Source: Tupaia tana (taxonomy: Eukaryota; Chordata; Mammalia; Scandentia; Tupaiidae). From it: a stretch of 64,000 bases of DNA. Positions within the stretch are counted from its first letter, which is position 1. The number at the start of each line of letters is the position of its first letter. Under the pieces are notes generated by a model. The model did not search any database. It saw only the letters and a list, made by a program, of their open reading frames with translations, and was not told the DNA's origin. The stretch lies in NCBI GenBank assembly GCA_026018925.1, contig JAKSZU010000004.1, forward strand, positions 10,742,517 through 10,806,516, given 5' to 3'. Made by a program: the position numbers and the translations under genes. Below are positions 44,491 to 55,079 of the stretch, in pieces.

Positions 44491-44765
44491 ACAGAGCCAT
44501 CAGATGGCGTGGTGGCTGGGGTGGCTGGGCTCCCACATGGCTGACTGCGGTTCGAGTCCTGGACCTGACAGCTTGGAACTCACACTGTGTGCGTGCCCCA
44601 AATCCCAGGAGGAGAATGGAGAAGGGATTGCAGCGTGACCATCCCCTCCAGGGGGTGACCTCTCATTTTCCCTCTCTGCATGTTTCTCTCTCTCTTTCCA
44701 GCGAATGAACGCACCCTATGACAAAAACCTAAAAAAAAAAAAAAAAAAAAAAAAAGTAAAACAAC
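44491..44765 (+). mobile_element. tRNA-SINE L, moderately old
   Basis: Head with duplicated GGTGGCTGGGGTGGCTGGGC; A24 tail. TSD ACATAGGACA at 44484-44493 and 44766-44775. Confidence 0.9.
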
Positions 44766-44775
44766 ACATAGGACA

Positions 44776-44978
44776 CAGGTCCAGGAGGTGATGTGGTGGT
44801 TGAGCGGCTGGACTCCCGCATGGCTGACCATGGTTCGAGTCCCGGACCTGGCAGCTTGCTTTCTCACTTTCTCTAACAAGCACACAGATCTCAAGAAAAG
44901 TCTCTCTCTGGTGAGCACACATACCCTACAGCAATTTTTTTAAAGTGGTAATAATAAATAAAATTAAATAAATAACTT
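44776..44978 (+). mobile_element. tRNA-SINE I-like
   Basis: Short middle, then two tail-like parts (TAACAAGCACACAGATCTCA and GTGAGCACACATACCCTACA). Confidence 0.75.
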
Positions 44979-45221
44979 TTTTTTGAGACGTTTTTGCTAT
45001 AGGGCACATGTGCTCACCAGAAAGACAGAGACAGAGAGACAGAAAGCAAGAAATCACCCCCAGGGGGAATGACCACTCTGAAATCCCTTCTCCTCTTGGG
45101 ATCTTGGGCACGCACGCACGCACGCGCGCTGGGCGTGAGTTTAAGCCACCTGGTCTGGGACTCGAACGGCGGCCGACTACGGAGTCCAGCGACATAGCCA
45201 TTATGCTAACTGCTGGTCCCA
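44979..45221 (-). mobile_element. tRNA-SINE L
   Basis: TTTTTGCTATAGGGCACATG to CTAACTGCTGGTCCC; small losses in body and head. Confidence 0.9.
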
Positions 45222-45239
45222 ATAATCCTTATTTTTAAA

Positions 45240-46030
45240 AAAGGGATGGTGGACTTGAAGCATTGGGGCTGCTCCACCCGCCGTGCAGCTGACCCTAACT
45301 GCTGACTGCCGGGAACACCGCCGCGGTTCCGAGCGGTGCGGCCCCTGCCTGCAGCGCCAGAAGGTCCCCTGAGGGGCGCCCAGGGGCACACCCAGAGCTG
45401 CCAGGCTTGGCTCAGCAGGAACGGGGCGACTCCCCACGGGAAGGCTGGGCGGCGGCTGCTCTGATGGGATGAGGGTTGCCGCATGCTGCGCTGGGCGGCC
45501 GGTTAGCTCGGGGCGGGACGGGAGTGTCCTTTGTCCACGGCTGGTAACTGGGCCACACAGGCTGGGGCAGGGGGAGCGGGAGTCTTCCTCCGCCGCGGGC
45601 CTGGAGCCTGCTCATGTCCCAGCCCTCACGCTTCGATCTTCACACGGGTGCAGCCCAGGCCCAGGCCCGACGCGCCCAAAGCCACGGAGCGGGTCCGAAC
45701 CAGAATCAGCTCCCGCCAGGAGCTCTGCCAGCGCAGGCGGCAGACCGCATCCTCCGCTGTCGCGGGCCGCCGCTGGCTGTTGCCTGGCAACTGTTCTGTC
45801 TCTCCACGTTTCCGTGGGAATCAGGCCACCCAGGGACGAGTGGCCTCGGACGTCAGAGGGAACGTCTCTGGCCTCAGGACAGCAGGGCGTGTGGAGGCGG
45901 GGGCTGCACTGACCCAGGCGAGGCTCGGCCAGTCCCCGGTGGTCCGAGCTCTCCCAGACCGCCCCAACCCACCTCCCTTCCGGGCTCCGAGACAGATTCC
46001 GGTAACCCCGCCTCTCCCGCAGAGCCGAGC
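45240..46030. promoter_or_regulatory. CpG-rich patch with RFX-type X-box
   Basis: About 800 bp dense in CpG in otherwise SINE-rich DNA. At 45779-45791 it holds GTTGCCTGGCAAC, a perfect 6+1+6 palindrome of the RFX-factor X-box kind, and at about 45850 GGACGTCAG, a half CRE. Open frames cross it (272 residues at 45531-46349 +) with no protein family I know. It may be an unannotated promoter or enhancer, or a decayed CpG island. Confidence 0.5.
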
Positions 46031-46084
46031 TGTGACTGGTCACACAGCGGCCAGCGCCTTCCAGTCGCCAGGGACAGGCACTTG

Positions 46085-46206
46085 GAGACTGGCTCTGGGC
46101 CTGAACCCTGGCTCCATCACTCCCTGGCTATGTGACCTTGATGCAGTGGGTTCTGTCATCTGTAAACGGGTTAACATCTGCCTCTCAGACCTGCATAAAG
46201 AGGTAA
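46085..46206 (+). repeat. MIR fragment
   Basis: GAACCCTGGCTCCATCACTC, GGCTATGTGACCTTGATGCA, GTCATCTGTAAACGGGTTAA. Confidence 0.75.
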
Positions 46207-46297
46207 CAAGGGGCCGGCAGGTGGCGAGGTTGTTAAGAGCACAGGACGCCCACATGGTCGACCACAGTTCAAGTCCCAGACCTGGCAGCTTGCTTTC

Positions 46298-46331
<34 letters not shown>

Positions 46332-46590
46332 CCTCTCTGGTCAAATTAAAAAATAAATAAATAAAGTTAAATAAAATAGTTCTTGGGGACCAGCAGGTGG
46401 CGTAGTGGTTAAGACGCTGGACACTCCCACATGGTCGATCACGGTTCAAGTCCTGGACCTGGTGGCTTGCTTTCTCACATTCTCTTTCTCTCTCTGTATC
46501 TCTCTCTGGTCAAATTTAAATAAAAGAATGAATAAATAAAAATAAACAATTTTTTTTAAATAAAAAAATAGTTCTTAAAAAATAAAAGAG
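46207..46590 (+). mobile_element. two tRNA-SINE S copies, second in tail of first
   Basis: First from 46209 (GGGGCCGGCAGGTGGCGAGG). Second at 46385-46564 with TSD AAAATAGTTCTT at 46373-46384 and 46565-46576. The outer TSD is AAAGAGGTAA, then AAAGAGGTGA after the pair. Confidence 0.92.
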
Positions 46591-46597
46591 GTGATGA

Positions 46598-46838
46598 AGG
46601 GCCAGTGTTGTGGTGGTTACGGTGGCTGGATCCCTCATGGCCAACTGTGCAGTTCAAGTCCTGGACTTGGTAGTTTGGAAAACATGCTTGGCATTCTCTC
46701 ATCCTGAGAGAGTGAAGGATGTGCTGCGGCATGGTGTCCCCCCCCCCCCCAGGGCACTTTTACTCTCTCTTTGTCTTTTTCTCTCTCTCAGGTAGCACAA
46801 CTGCCCTTTAGTAAAAAAAAAAAATTTTTTAAAGAGTT
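46598..46838 (+). mobile_element. old tRNA-SINE L
   Basis: AAGGGCCAGTGTTGTGGTGG head, C14 run in the body at 46739-46752, tail CTGCCCTTTAGTAAAAAA. Confidence 0.7.
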
Positions 46839-46883
46839 AATGAAATAATGAATGTAAGGTGCCAGTCTTCGAAGTGGTGCTCC

Positions 46884-47036
46884 ACGGCCAGCCGGTGGCG
46901 TGGTGGTTAAGGTGCTGGATGCGAAAGGCGGACCTGAGGGCTTGCCTTCTCACTTTGCTTCTCTCTCTCTCTGCCTTTCTCTGGTCAAATTAAAATAATA
47001 ATAATAAATAAAATAAATAATTCCTAAAAAAAAAGA
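46884..47036 (+). mobile_element. tRNA-SINE S, head deletion
   Basis: Lost the CCCACATGGCC-B-box stretch: GGTGCTGGATGCGAAAGGCG joins directly. Tail TCTGGTCAAATTAAAATAAT. Confidence 0.85.
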
Positions 47037-47089
47037 CATAGTACTCCATACTAATATCTGTGTCCATCAACTTCTCAACTTCTTTTTCC

Positions 47090-47252
47090 CCTAAGAATTA
47101 CTTATTTAATTGTAATTATTTCTTTATTTTTAATTTGACCACAGAGAGAAGGGGGAGCTGAGGGAGAAAGCAAGCTGCCAGGTTCAGGACTCGAACCGCA
47201 GTCAGCCATGTGGGAGTCCAGTGCCTTAATCACCCTGCCACTAGCCAGCCCC
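47090..47252 (-). mobile_element. tRNA-SINE S
   Basis: TTTAATTTGACCACAGAGAG tail; head ends CACTAGCCAGCCCC. Flanks CAACTTCTCAACTTCT and TTAACTTCTCAATTTCT. Confidence 0.88.
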
Positions 47253-47254
47253 TT

Positions 47255-47570
47255 AACTTCTCAATTTCTAGACTAGGTCATCTAGCAGCAAGGGGCAGAG
47301 AACCAGCCCGACCGGCTCCGCATCAGGAGCGATCCCCAGGAGGCCGCCCCAGCTGCCAGCACACGCACCCAGACAGGGCAGCCGATGCTCCGGGTTCGCT
47401 TCCGCAGCGCCCCTCGCTCCTCACCCTTCTGTGCTCGCCCAGTCGGTGACTGGGCTGCACAGGAGGGCACTCGCGTGAGCCCTACATGCCTGAGGCTGTA
47501 GAGTGCTCGGAACCTGGAGGTGGGCTCTATAGTCATGCTGGTCTGTAAGTGTGGAAACGGGCCCGCACTG
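47255..47570. other. intergenic, unique sequence
   Basis: Nothing recognised. Confidence 0.4.
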
Positions 47571-47571
47571 T

Positions 47572-47820
47572 GGTAAGGGAGTGCCCTGCAAGGTGGGAGC
47601 CACATGGCTGGCCTTGGGCTCACACCCCCAGGTTGGCCTGAAAACACACGGGTGTGTGCAGGGGCGCCCAGGTCCTAAAGACCTGGAGAGCTAGGGAAAG
47701 GGGCTTGCAGAGGGACAGGACCCAGTCAAGGGTCATTCTCTCTCTGTCGCTTTCTGTCCCTTGTACACCCACGCACACACACACGCTCTCTATCATAACA
47801 ATTAACTAGTAAATAAAAAA
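47572..47820 (+). mobile_element. old tRNA-SINE L
   Basis: GGGAGCCACATGGCTGGCCT, GGCCTGAAAACACACGGGTG, then CTCTGTCGCTTTCTGTCCC and CTCTATCATAACAATT. Confidence 0.55.
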
Positions 47821-47825
47821 AATGT

Positions 47826-48072
47826 GGGGGCCGGCTCCCTGGCCTGGTGGATAAGGCAGATGGATCCCACATGGCTGGTGGTGAGGTTCAAGGTTTGGAC
47901 CTGGCCGTGCCCCAACTCCCAGCGGGCTGGAGACACGGAGGGGAGGGATTGCAGCGCAGCCATTCCCCGTGGGGGTGGAAGTGCCCTCTCCTCTCCCTTC
48001 CTCTCCCTGTCTCTCTGTTTGTCTCTGGTGAGGGCACATGCCCTCTATGACAAAGTTAATGAATAAATATTT
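47826..48072 (+). mobile_element. old tRNA-SINE L
   Basis: GGGGGCCGGCTCCCTGGCCT head, GGAGGGGAGGGATTGCAGCG body, end ACATGCCCTCTATGACAAAG. Confidence 0.75.
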
Positions 48073-48263
48073 GGAAACCGAGGTCTGGGTTTTCCATAAC
48101 CTGGAGAGTGTGCAGCTATCGGTGACAGGCCTAGGACTGGACCCCACACCCCTCCACCAGCTCTCCTCTGCCACCTCCGTTCCTGAGGTGCAGCCGGGAA
48201 CTCGGAATGAGGCACCCTGAGAGAATTTACGTGATGGGCAGTCTATCATTAATATGGCTGGAT

Positions 48264-48522
48264 GGGACCAGCAGATGGCGTAGTGATTACATCACTGGAC
48301 TCCCACACGGTCAACCACGGTTCAAGTCCCGGACCCGGTGGCTTGAAAATCACACCGAGCACAGCTGTGTGCATGCCCAAGATCCTGAGAAGAGAATGGA
48401 GGAGAAGGGGTTACAGTTTGGTCATCCTCCCTGAGGGGTGATCTCTCACTTTCCCTCTCACTGTCTCTGTTTCTCTCCTGTGAGAGCACGTACCCTAAGA
48501 CAAAAAACTAAAAAAAAAAGTA
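48264..48522 (+). mobile_element. tRNA-SINE L
   Basis: GGGACCAGCAGATGGCGTAG head, GGTTCAAGTCCCGGACCCGG, end GTACCCTAAGACAAAAAAC. Confidence 0.9.
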
Positions 48523-48589
48523 AATAAGACTGGATGAATGGGTGAATGGGTTTAATTCTTTAATTCAACGTTAAGTGTTTTCTTTTTTT

Positions 48590-48741
48590 AAATAGTTATT
48601 TAATTTAATTTTCTTTCTTTTTTTTTTTTTTTTTTTAATTTGCTATATGGCACATTTGTTCATCAGAGAGAGAAAGCAAGCCTCCAAGTCCGGGACTTGA
48701 ACCAAGGTCGACCTCACCCACCATGCCACCTGCTGGCCCCC
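48590..48741 (-). mobile_element. tRNA-SINE I-like, reverse
   Basis: AATTTGCTATATGGCACATT (L end) directly followed by GAGAAAGCAAGCCTCCAAGT (S junction) and a head with a small loss. Confidence 0.8.
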
Positions 48742-48974
48742 AGCTGTAAGTGCTCTTTGTTTCCCAGCTCTGTGACCAGCATCAGACAAGACAAGCATGG
48801 CTACTGAAGAACTTTAGGGCTATTGAAGGGGACAGCCATGGCAACATGGAAATGGTGCTGCACCCGGGCGAGAGTCGTGAAGAGAGCACGGCGTGGGACA
48901 GAAAGCCCCGGGCGGGGCAGCGTCAGGGGAGGGCGGACGCACGCCAGCTCATGTTCAGCTGGCCGGACCTCCTG

Positions 48975-49219
48975 CTGCCTCTTTTTCACCATGGGGAGCA
49001 TGCCCTCACCCGAGAGAGACGGAGAAAGAGGGAAAGTGAGAAATCTCCCCCATGGGTGATGGCCACGCCATGTAGATGCCTTCTCCTCCACTCTCTTTTC
49101 AGGATTTTGAGCATCAGTGCACGTGTCTAGTGTGATTTTCAAACTGCTGGGTTTGGGATTCAAGCCGCTGTTGACCATGTGGGAGATCAGCACTTTAGCC
49201 ACCATGCCACGGCTGGCCC
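48975..49219 (-). mobile_element. old tRNA-SINE L
   Basis: GAGAAATCTCCCCCATGGGT, GATTTTCAAACTGCTGGGTT, head ending CCACGGCTGGCCCC. Confidence 0.8.
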
Positions 49220-49221
49220 CT

Positions 49222-49550
49222 CCTTCCTCACAGTAGGGCTTTCATCCTGACTATTCCTCCTCCTTAGGAAGGGTTTCCCCAGTTACCTGCACAGTTAACG
49301 CCTTCCCGTAAAGGTCACCTTCTTAGTGAGACCTTCCCTGACGGGCATCCTCCCTCTTCCCTACCCCACCTACATGCCTCATCTTCCCGCCCGCCCTACT
49401 GCTTTTTTCCCCAGAGCCTTATCACTTCCCGACATCACTTACCTTTTCATTAAGCTTAGGGTCCTCACCCTGCGGAATAAACATGCTGCTCACTGAGCGT
49501 GTGTGTGGCTCACAGTTGGCGTCTGAGATATTTGTTGGATAAACTTAAGT
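49222..49550 (+). repeat. L2 LINE 3' end
   Basis: GGTCACCTTCTTAGTGAGAC, CTTCCCTGACGGGCATCCTC, CCCAGAGCCTTATCACTTCC and GATATTTGTTGGATAAAC are the conserved L2 3' region in sense order. Confidence 0.8.
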
Positions 49551-49555
49551 AACCT

Positions 49556-49798
49556 GGGCCAGCTAGGTTGTGTTGTGTCTGGATCCCACATGGCTGACCG
49601 CGTGGTTCGAGTCCCAGACCCAGAGGCTTGAAAATCGCTCCAGGCACGTGTGCATGTGTCCCAAAATCCTGAGAGGAGAGGGAAGAAGGGATTGAGATGT
49701 GGCTATCCCCCCAGGGCAGGTGGGGGATTCTCTCTCTCTCTTTTCTCTCCCTCTCTCTTTCTGGTGAATGCACACACCCTCTAGCAAATTTTAAAAAC
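49556..49798 (+). mobile_element. old tRNA-SINE L
   Basis: CTGGGCCAGCTAGGTTGTGT head, GCTTGAAAATCGCTCCAGGC, end CACACCCTCTAGCAAATTTT. It landed at the end of the L2. Confidence 0.8.
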
Positions 49799-49804
49799 CG
49801 TGTG

Positions 49805-49895
49805 AATAACCCCTCTGAGGTTACATAGCTGGGAATTGGCATGGCTGTGCTTTGAACTCAGTATTTTTTGTCTCCAAAGCTATGGAAACTTCCTA
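49805..49895 (-). repeat. MIR fragment
   Basis: CTGAGGTTACATAGCTGGGA, GCTGTGCTTTGAACTCAGTA and TCTCCAAAGC. Confidence 0.65.
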
Positions 49896-49899
49896 GGGC

Positions 49900-50250
49900 T
49901 CTTACGGGTTCCAGTGGACTCACATTAGCCGTTCAGCGCAGTGCCCTGAAGAACGACCAACGTACCACACGTACTCAGCAATAGTGAGTTACTACTGAGG
50001 CGACCCTTCACTCCGGGCACACCCAACCTCTGAGGTGGAACTTGGAGCCGACTTGGCAGGCACTGGCCTGACCCTCGGGAAAGAAGAAAGGTGTGCCAGC
50101 CCAGGTGGCAGGGAGCCCTGGCCTGCCGGACGCAGTCCCTGCTGTGGCCCCACCTACTTTTAAACCCATAGAGACTGCAAACTCAGACTTCCTGTATTTT
50201 GAGAAGGGGTAGCTCAGTCAGCATTTACCTTGGGTCATTCGCTTCAGGAA
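49900..50250. other. intergenic, unique sequence
   Basis: Nothing recognised. Confidence 0.4.
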
Positions 50251-50255
50251 ACACG

Positions 50256-50370
50256 AGCCAGCAGATGGTGTGGTGGTCAAGGGCACTGGAAGCAGGTGGT
50301 GTGGTGGTTAAGTGTGCTGGACTCCCACATGGTCGAACTCAGTTCAAGTCCCGGACCTGGTGGCTTGCTT

Positions 50371-50413
<43 letters not shown>

Positions 50414-50475
50414 ACCTCTCTGATCAAATTAAAATAGATAAATAAAGTTAAATAAACTAATTCTATAAAAAAGAC
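50256..50475 (+). mobile_element. tRNA-SINE S with duplicated head segment and (TC)20
   Basis: The A-box region occurs twice (AGCAGATGGTGTGGTGGTCA then AGCAGGTGGTGTGGTGGTTA, about 33 bp apart). The CT stretch at 50372-50411 is a pure TC repeat. Confidence 0.88.
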
Positions 50476-50589
50476 TGCTCAAACTTCAGTCGGGACTGCA
50501 GTTTGGACTCTCTGGCCCCCCCCAAGCCTCAGGCTATAGTCTCTGGCCAGCTAGTAAAGACTTCCTTTAACCTTAATCTGGCTCTGGTG

Positions 50590-50752
50590 GTCGTTCATTG
50601 GATTGCACTCTACACTCCTCTGTTCTCCTTTTGGAATTTTGGACACACACACACACACCTGGCATGATTTTGACGTCACTGGGCCCTGGACTCGAACAGT
50701 GCAGCTAGCCACGTGTGATTCAGCACCCCAGCCTCCACGCTCCCCACATGGT
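50590..50752 (-). mobile_element. old tRNA-SINE, truncated
   Basis: CTGTTCTCCTTTTGGAATTT, CACACACCTGGCATGATTTT, head decayed (GCCACGTGTGATTCAGCACC). Confidence 0.6.
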
Positions 50753-50884
50753 ACTGATTTTGAGTGCCACGTGAAAAGCTGAGACTTCCTATGCAACCTC
50801 CAACTGGGAAAACTCAGAATGGCCCCCAAGTCGTAAAGAAAAAAACCTTTCTGGAAAAAAATCTTTCTTAAAAAACTGTGTATG

Positions 50885-51088
50885 GGGAATGGCGGGTGGC
50901 GTAGTGGTTAAGGGCGCTGGATTCCCACACAGCCAACTGTGGTTTGAGTCCCAGACCTGGCGGCTTGTTTTCTCCCTTTCTCTCTGTCTCTCTCTGGTCA
51001 AAATAATAATAATAATAGTAATAATAATAGTAATAATAACAACAAATGGAATTAAACAAATAAATCATTATTTTTTAAAAAATAAAGT
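50885..51088 (+). mobile_element. tRNA-SINE S
   Basis: GGGGAATGGCGGGTGGCGTA head, tail TCTGGTCAAAATAATAATAA with TAA/TAG triplet repeats. Confidence 0.88.
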
Positions 51089-51293
51089 GGATGATCATGG
51101 TTCAAGTCCCAGACCCAGAAGCTTGAAAATCACACTGGGCACGTGTGTGCGTGTGCCCCAAATCCCAGGAGGAGAGCGGAGAGGGGATTGCAGAGCAGCC
51201 ATCCCACCTAGGGGGTGATTTCTCACCTTCTCCCCCACTGTCTCTCTCCGTCTTTCTCACACAGACCCTACAGCAAAAGCCTAAAAAAAAAGT
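51089..51293 (+). mobile_element. old tRNA-SINE L lacking its first 40 bp
   Basis: Starts GGATGATCATGGTTCAAGTC; ends ACCCTACAGCAAAAGCC plus A-run. Confidence 0.78.
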
Positions 51294-51294
51294 G

Positions 51295-51532
51295 TGAGCA
51301 TGAGCAGAAGCTAATTATTATTAGAGCTCTGGGCAAGTGCCTGGGAGAGCCCAGGGGAGAATACCAGGGGTGGGACCTGAGCAGGTTCACAGGTGCCCCC
51401 TTGGTCTCAACCTTGGAGGGAGGAGGTTGGTCTTTACTCAGGAATGCAGAGCTCTATCAGCGGGTGGCTGCTGGAGACCCAGAGGGGGTCCAGAACACCT
51501 GTCTTACCTGTTGTAACAGTTATGAGGGGGGG
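51295..51532. other. intergenic, unique sequence
   Basis: Nothing recognised. Confidence 0.4.
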
Positions 51533-51719
51533 GGGACCAGCAGGTGGCATGATAACTAAGGCTCTGGACACTCCCACGTGGCTGACCATGGTTAATGTCC
51601 TGGACCTGGTGGCTTGCTTCCTCACTCTCCTTCTTGCTCTCTCTCTCTGTTTGCCTCTCTCTGGTGAATGCATGTATATTATAGCAAATGAAATAATAAT
51701 AATAATAAAATAGAATTAA
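51533..51719 (+). mobile_element. tRNA-SINE I
   Basis: GGGGGACCAGCAGGTGGCAT head; S-type middle; L-type end CTGGTGAATGCATGTATATT then ATAGCAAATG. Confidence 0.85.
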
Positions 51720-51985
51720 GGGACCAGCACTTGGTGTGATGGCTATGTCACTGGACTCCCATGTAGCTGACCGCGGTTCGAGTCCTGGACCCAGTGGCTT
51801 AAACTCACGCTGGGCGCATGTGTGTGTGCGTGCCCAAGATCCTGAGAGAGGAGAATGGAGAAGGGATTGCAGTATGGCCATCCCCCCTGGGGGGGGGGGT
51901 GATTTCTCGCTTTCTGTCTCACTGTCTCTCTCTTTCTGGCAAGCACATACGCCCTATAACCCTATAACAAAAAGTCACTAAAAAA
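51720..51985 (+). mobile_element. tRNA-SINE L
   Basis: Complete; end has CCCTATAAC duplicated (CGCCCTATAACCCTATAACA). Confidence 0.9.
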
Positions 51986-52054
51986 ATCAAATTAAACAAA
52001 TGATCATTTTTTTAAATCTCGGTGTTATATCCCCTATCCCCTGCAAAAGGCTTT

Positions 52055-52590
52055 TGTTTTTCTTTAGTTTTTGCTATAGGGTGCTTGCACTTCCTTGCCA
52101 GAAACACTGAACACAAGAAATTGCCCACCCCCCCACACACACACTAGGGGGAATGGCCTCACCACAATCCCTTATCCTCCATTCTCTTGGGATTTTGGGA
52201 ACATGTGCTCATGTATGTTTTAAGCCTCTAGGTCCAGGGTTTGAACCATATAATTGGTGGTCATGTGGGATCCATCTGTCTTTTTTTTTTTTTTTTTTTG
52301 AGAGGTTTTTGCTATAGGGCGCATGCGCTCACCAGAAAAACAGAGAAAGGCAGAGAGACAGATAGCGAGAAATCACCCCACGGGGGGATGGCCACGCCGC
52401 AATCCCTTCTCCTCCATTCTCCTCTAGGGATCTTGGGCACGCACGCACACGCGCCCAGCATGAGTTTAAGCCACCGGGTCCGGGACTCAAACTGCAGTTG
52501 ACTACATGGGAGTCCAGCGACATAGCCATCACACCAACTGCTGGTCCCAGGATCCATCCGTCTTAACCACCACATCACCTGCTGGCCCAA
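52055..52590 (-). mobile_element. old tRNA-SINE L split by a young L
   Basis: 52055-52282 (TTTTTGCTATAGGGTGCTTG to GGGATCCATCTGTC) and 52550-52590 (to CACCTGCTGGCCC). Confidence 0.88.
52283..52549 (-). mobile_element. tRNA-SINE L, nested
   Basis: TSD GGATCCATCTGTCTT at 52268-52282, with one mismatch at 52550-52564. Confidence 0.95.
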
Positions 52591-52591
52591 G

Positions 52592-53765
52592 GCCTGCCAC
52601 TTACTTGTGCCTGCTAAATGTCCTGGTGAATGAGGGACTGAAGAAATGGGGAGTAGAAAACAGAGAGAAGATTTTAGAACCAGGGACTTCAAATTCCACC
52701 TCTGCTAGTTTCTTTCTAGTGGTGCTCCCCTTGGGAACATAGCATCATCCCTCCACCCCACTCTTCTTCTAAGGTGAGGGCACTCTGAGTGATCTGCTCT
52801 GCAGAGTTCTGGGCGGGATGCAAGACGCCCCGGGGAGTGGCTGGCATCCCGTCAGTGAAGAACGAGTGAAGACACGGTGCGTGTTGACTGAGCCGTGAAC
52901 TGGCTGGGCATCCTGGCAATTCCCTTTGGGAGCTGACACCGTTCAGGATTGCCACGTCCTGGTGTCCTTCCCAGCTCTTTCCTCAGTCCCCGTTATTACC
53001 GTCTTTATAGGAGCAACAACAGCTGTCATTTACAGAAATTCCACAGTCTGGTGGCATTTAAATATACCCCTAGCCCTGTAAGTCCAGTCTATATTATTAT
53101 TATTTACGTGTGTGTGTGGGTGTGTGTGTGAGAGAGAGACAGAGACAGAGAGAGAGTGAGAGACTGACGATCACCCTCAGCAGGGTGTCAAGCTGTAGTG
53201 GCCTCCCCCAGCCCTGTAGCTGTGCCCAGGGAGTTCCAGGTCAGCCAGGCCGAATTCAGGCCCAAGTGTCCTAGGGAAGCCCCAGATCTGAGAGGGCTTG
53301 CCCATAATGTTTACCGACGCCAAAGGACACACCCAGAGGCCCAGCAGAAGACCTGGGTTTATTCCACTGGGGCAAACCAGGTTCCACTGATGGCCGGGTG
53401 GAGAGTGGTCTTGCGGCCACACACGTAGGGTCAGGTTTTATACGATAATAACAACGTACTCATAAATCCATCAAAGATCAATGCGGACGCCCATCCCAGG
53501 ACGCAGTCCTGTTTGTACACGTTGCTCGAAGGTTACAATAAGGGTTAGCTTACTGAGGAGCAGAACCACAGGGTGTGTTTAGGGTTAGGGCCTACATTCT
53601 GAATGTTAGCGTGGGATGGGTGCACATACCTCTGTGATGGCTCCTGCCACAGGCCAGATCGTGGTCTGAGGCGAAGGTCATGGTCACAAGGTGTTCAGGA
53701 GGCCCACTGGGACCGGCAGCCGTGCAGGGAGAGAAGGCGGGGGAGGCAGTGGGGTCACGATGTAG
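52592..53765. other. intergenic, unique sequence
   Basis: Contains a short GT/GA microsatellite at about 53106-53162. TTAGGGTTAGGG occurs at 53579-53590 as a two-unit telomere-like match. No gene recognised. Confidence 0.5.
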
Positions 53766-53767
53766 GC

Positions 53768-53900
53768 CCCGTGAGGTCTGTATTACGATCCGCACTTCAC
53801 AGCTGAGGGAACCCAGATCCCAAGAGGGTGAATGACAGGCCCACGGGCACAAGGATCTGAGACTTGAAGGCACGTCTTCCGGCCTTCGTACAGGAACTGA
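53768..53900 (-). repeat. MIR fragment
   Basis: CACTTCACAGCTGAGGGAAC, GACAGGCCCACGGGCACAAG and TTGAAGGCACGTCTTCCGG. Confidence 0.65.
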
Positions 53901-53951
53901 ATTAGCATGTCCTCAGCGCCCGCTGGGAGTACGGCACTTGGCAGTAATGGC

Positions 53952-54188
53952 TCTGGGGACAGCAGATGTAATGGTGATGTCCCTGGACCCACACGGAGCT
54001 GATCACAGTTCGAGTCCCAGACCCAGCGGCTTAAACTCATGCCAGGCGTGTGTGTGTGCATGTCCAAAATCCCGAGATAAGAATGGAGGAGAAGAGATTG
54101 TGGCGTGGCCTTCCTCCCTGGGAGCGGGTGATTTCTTGCTTTCTGTCTCTCTGATGAGCGCACATGCCCTACACCAAAAAATCTCTGT
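53952..54188 (+). mobile_element. tRNA-SINE L
   Basis: GGGGACAGCAGATGTAATGG head, GTTCGAGTCCCAGACCCAGC, end ATGCCCTACACCAAAAAATC. Confidence 0.87.
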
Positions 54189-54369
54189 GGTGGGGCGGGG
54201 AGAAATAGTGACTCTGCCCCATTACGGAGCAGTGGGGAGGACAGACGTGGAAATCTGGTCAATACCTACAGCTCTGCCTGCTGAGTGCTAGCCGTGAGTG
54301 GGCAGGAAGGAGAAGACCCCAGCCTAGGCGACAGTTGTTTACTGGGGGCAACTGGCTGACAGCACGTCC

Positions 54370-54570
54370 AGTCCTGTTTTTTGCTACCTCTGTGGCCTTG
54401 GGAAGTCATCTCACCTGCCTGGGCCTTCATCCCCTCACCTGTGACGGAAGACTGCGGTGACCACAGCCCACGCGGCCGCCATGGGCTGACGGTTCTGTGT
54501 CAGGCAGTTAGCGGTGTCTCACACACACAAGCACGCAGTAAATCGCAGCGGGCCTGCATTATCACCCCAA
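54370..54570 (+). repeat. MIR-like fragment
   Basis: TGCTACCTCTGTGGCCTTGG, then GGAAGTCATCTCACCTGCCT, CCCCTCACCTGTGACGGAAG. Confidence 0.55.
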
Positions 54571-54599
54571 ACGTCAGCCGAGGATGAGCCTGGCACTCA

Positions 54600-55078
54600 G
54601 TGCGACACTCTTCCCAGATTGCTCTGAATCCCTGGGCTGTCCCTTCTCCGGGTCCGGATCCTGCTTGGCGGGCTCCATCAGCGGGCGCTACACCGGAGCA
54701 GACGGAGCGGGTCCCGCGGCTGCCCCCACCGCACCTTACCAGCAGTCTCGGAGTAAAGCGGACTCTCTTGAAGATTTCCAGGGATGGGACAACAGCAGAG
54801 ATCCCACCACAGCTACAAAAACCTCAGGGTGAACAAACAAAGACCTGCTTCCAAGACAGCCTTCGTCCTGCGTCCCTCCAGTCCCCAGACCCCAGCCGCA
54901 GGACTCGGCGTCCACCTTTGACCACCTACCCCTTCCTAAGGGCCTCTCCAAGTCCCCTTCCAGCCCTTCTCCCAAACCTTGGCGGCTTTGCGGGTGGCTT
55001 CCCCTATCTCACCGTGCCCCGAAGCGCACCCCGGGGCCCTCTCAGCTGCCTGCAGCCCCCACGAGGCCAGGAGGAAAC
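54600..55078. other. intergenic, GC-rich unique sequence
   Basis: Open in one frame for 162 codons (54600-55088) but without any recognisable residues. Confidence 0.4.
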
Positions 55079-55079
55079 A

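Noticed and set aside
45531..46349. 272-codon plus-strand frame across the CpG-rich patch
   Set aside because: Its last third runs through a MIR and into a SINE S, so the frame as a whole cannot be a conserved protein.
53579..53590. TTAGGGTTAGGG, and GGGCTTA repeats at 2726
   Set aside because: Two perfect units, or three imperfect ones, are far too short for an interstitial telomere; chance or microsatellite drift suffices.
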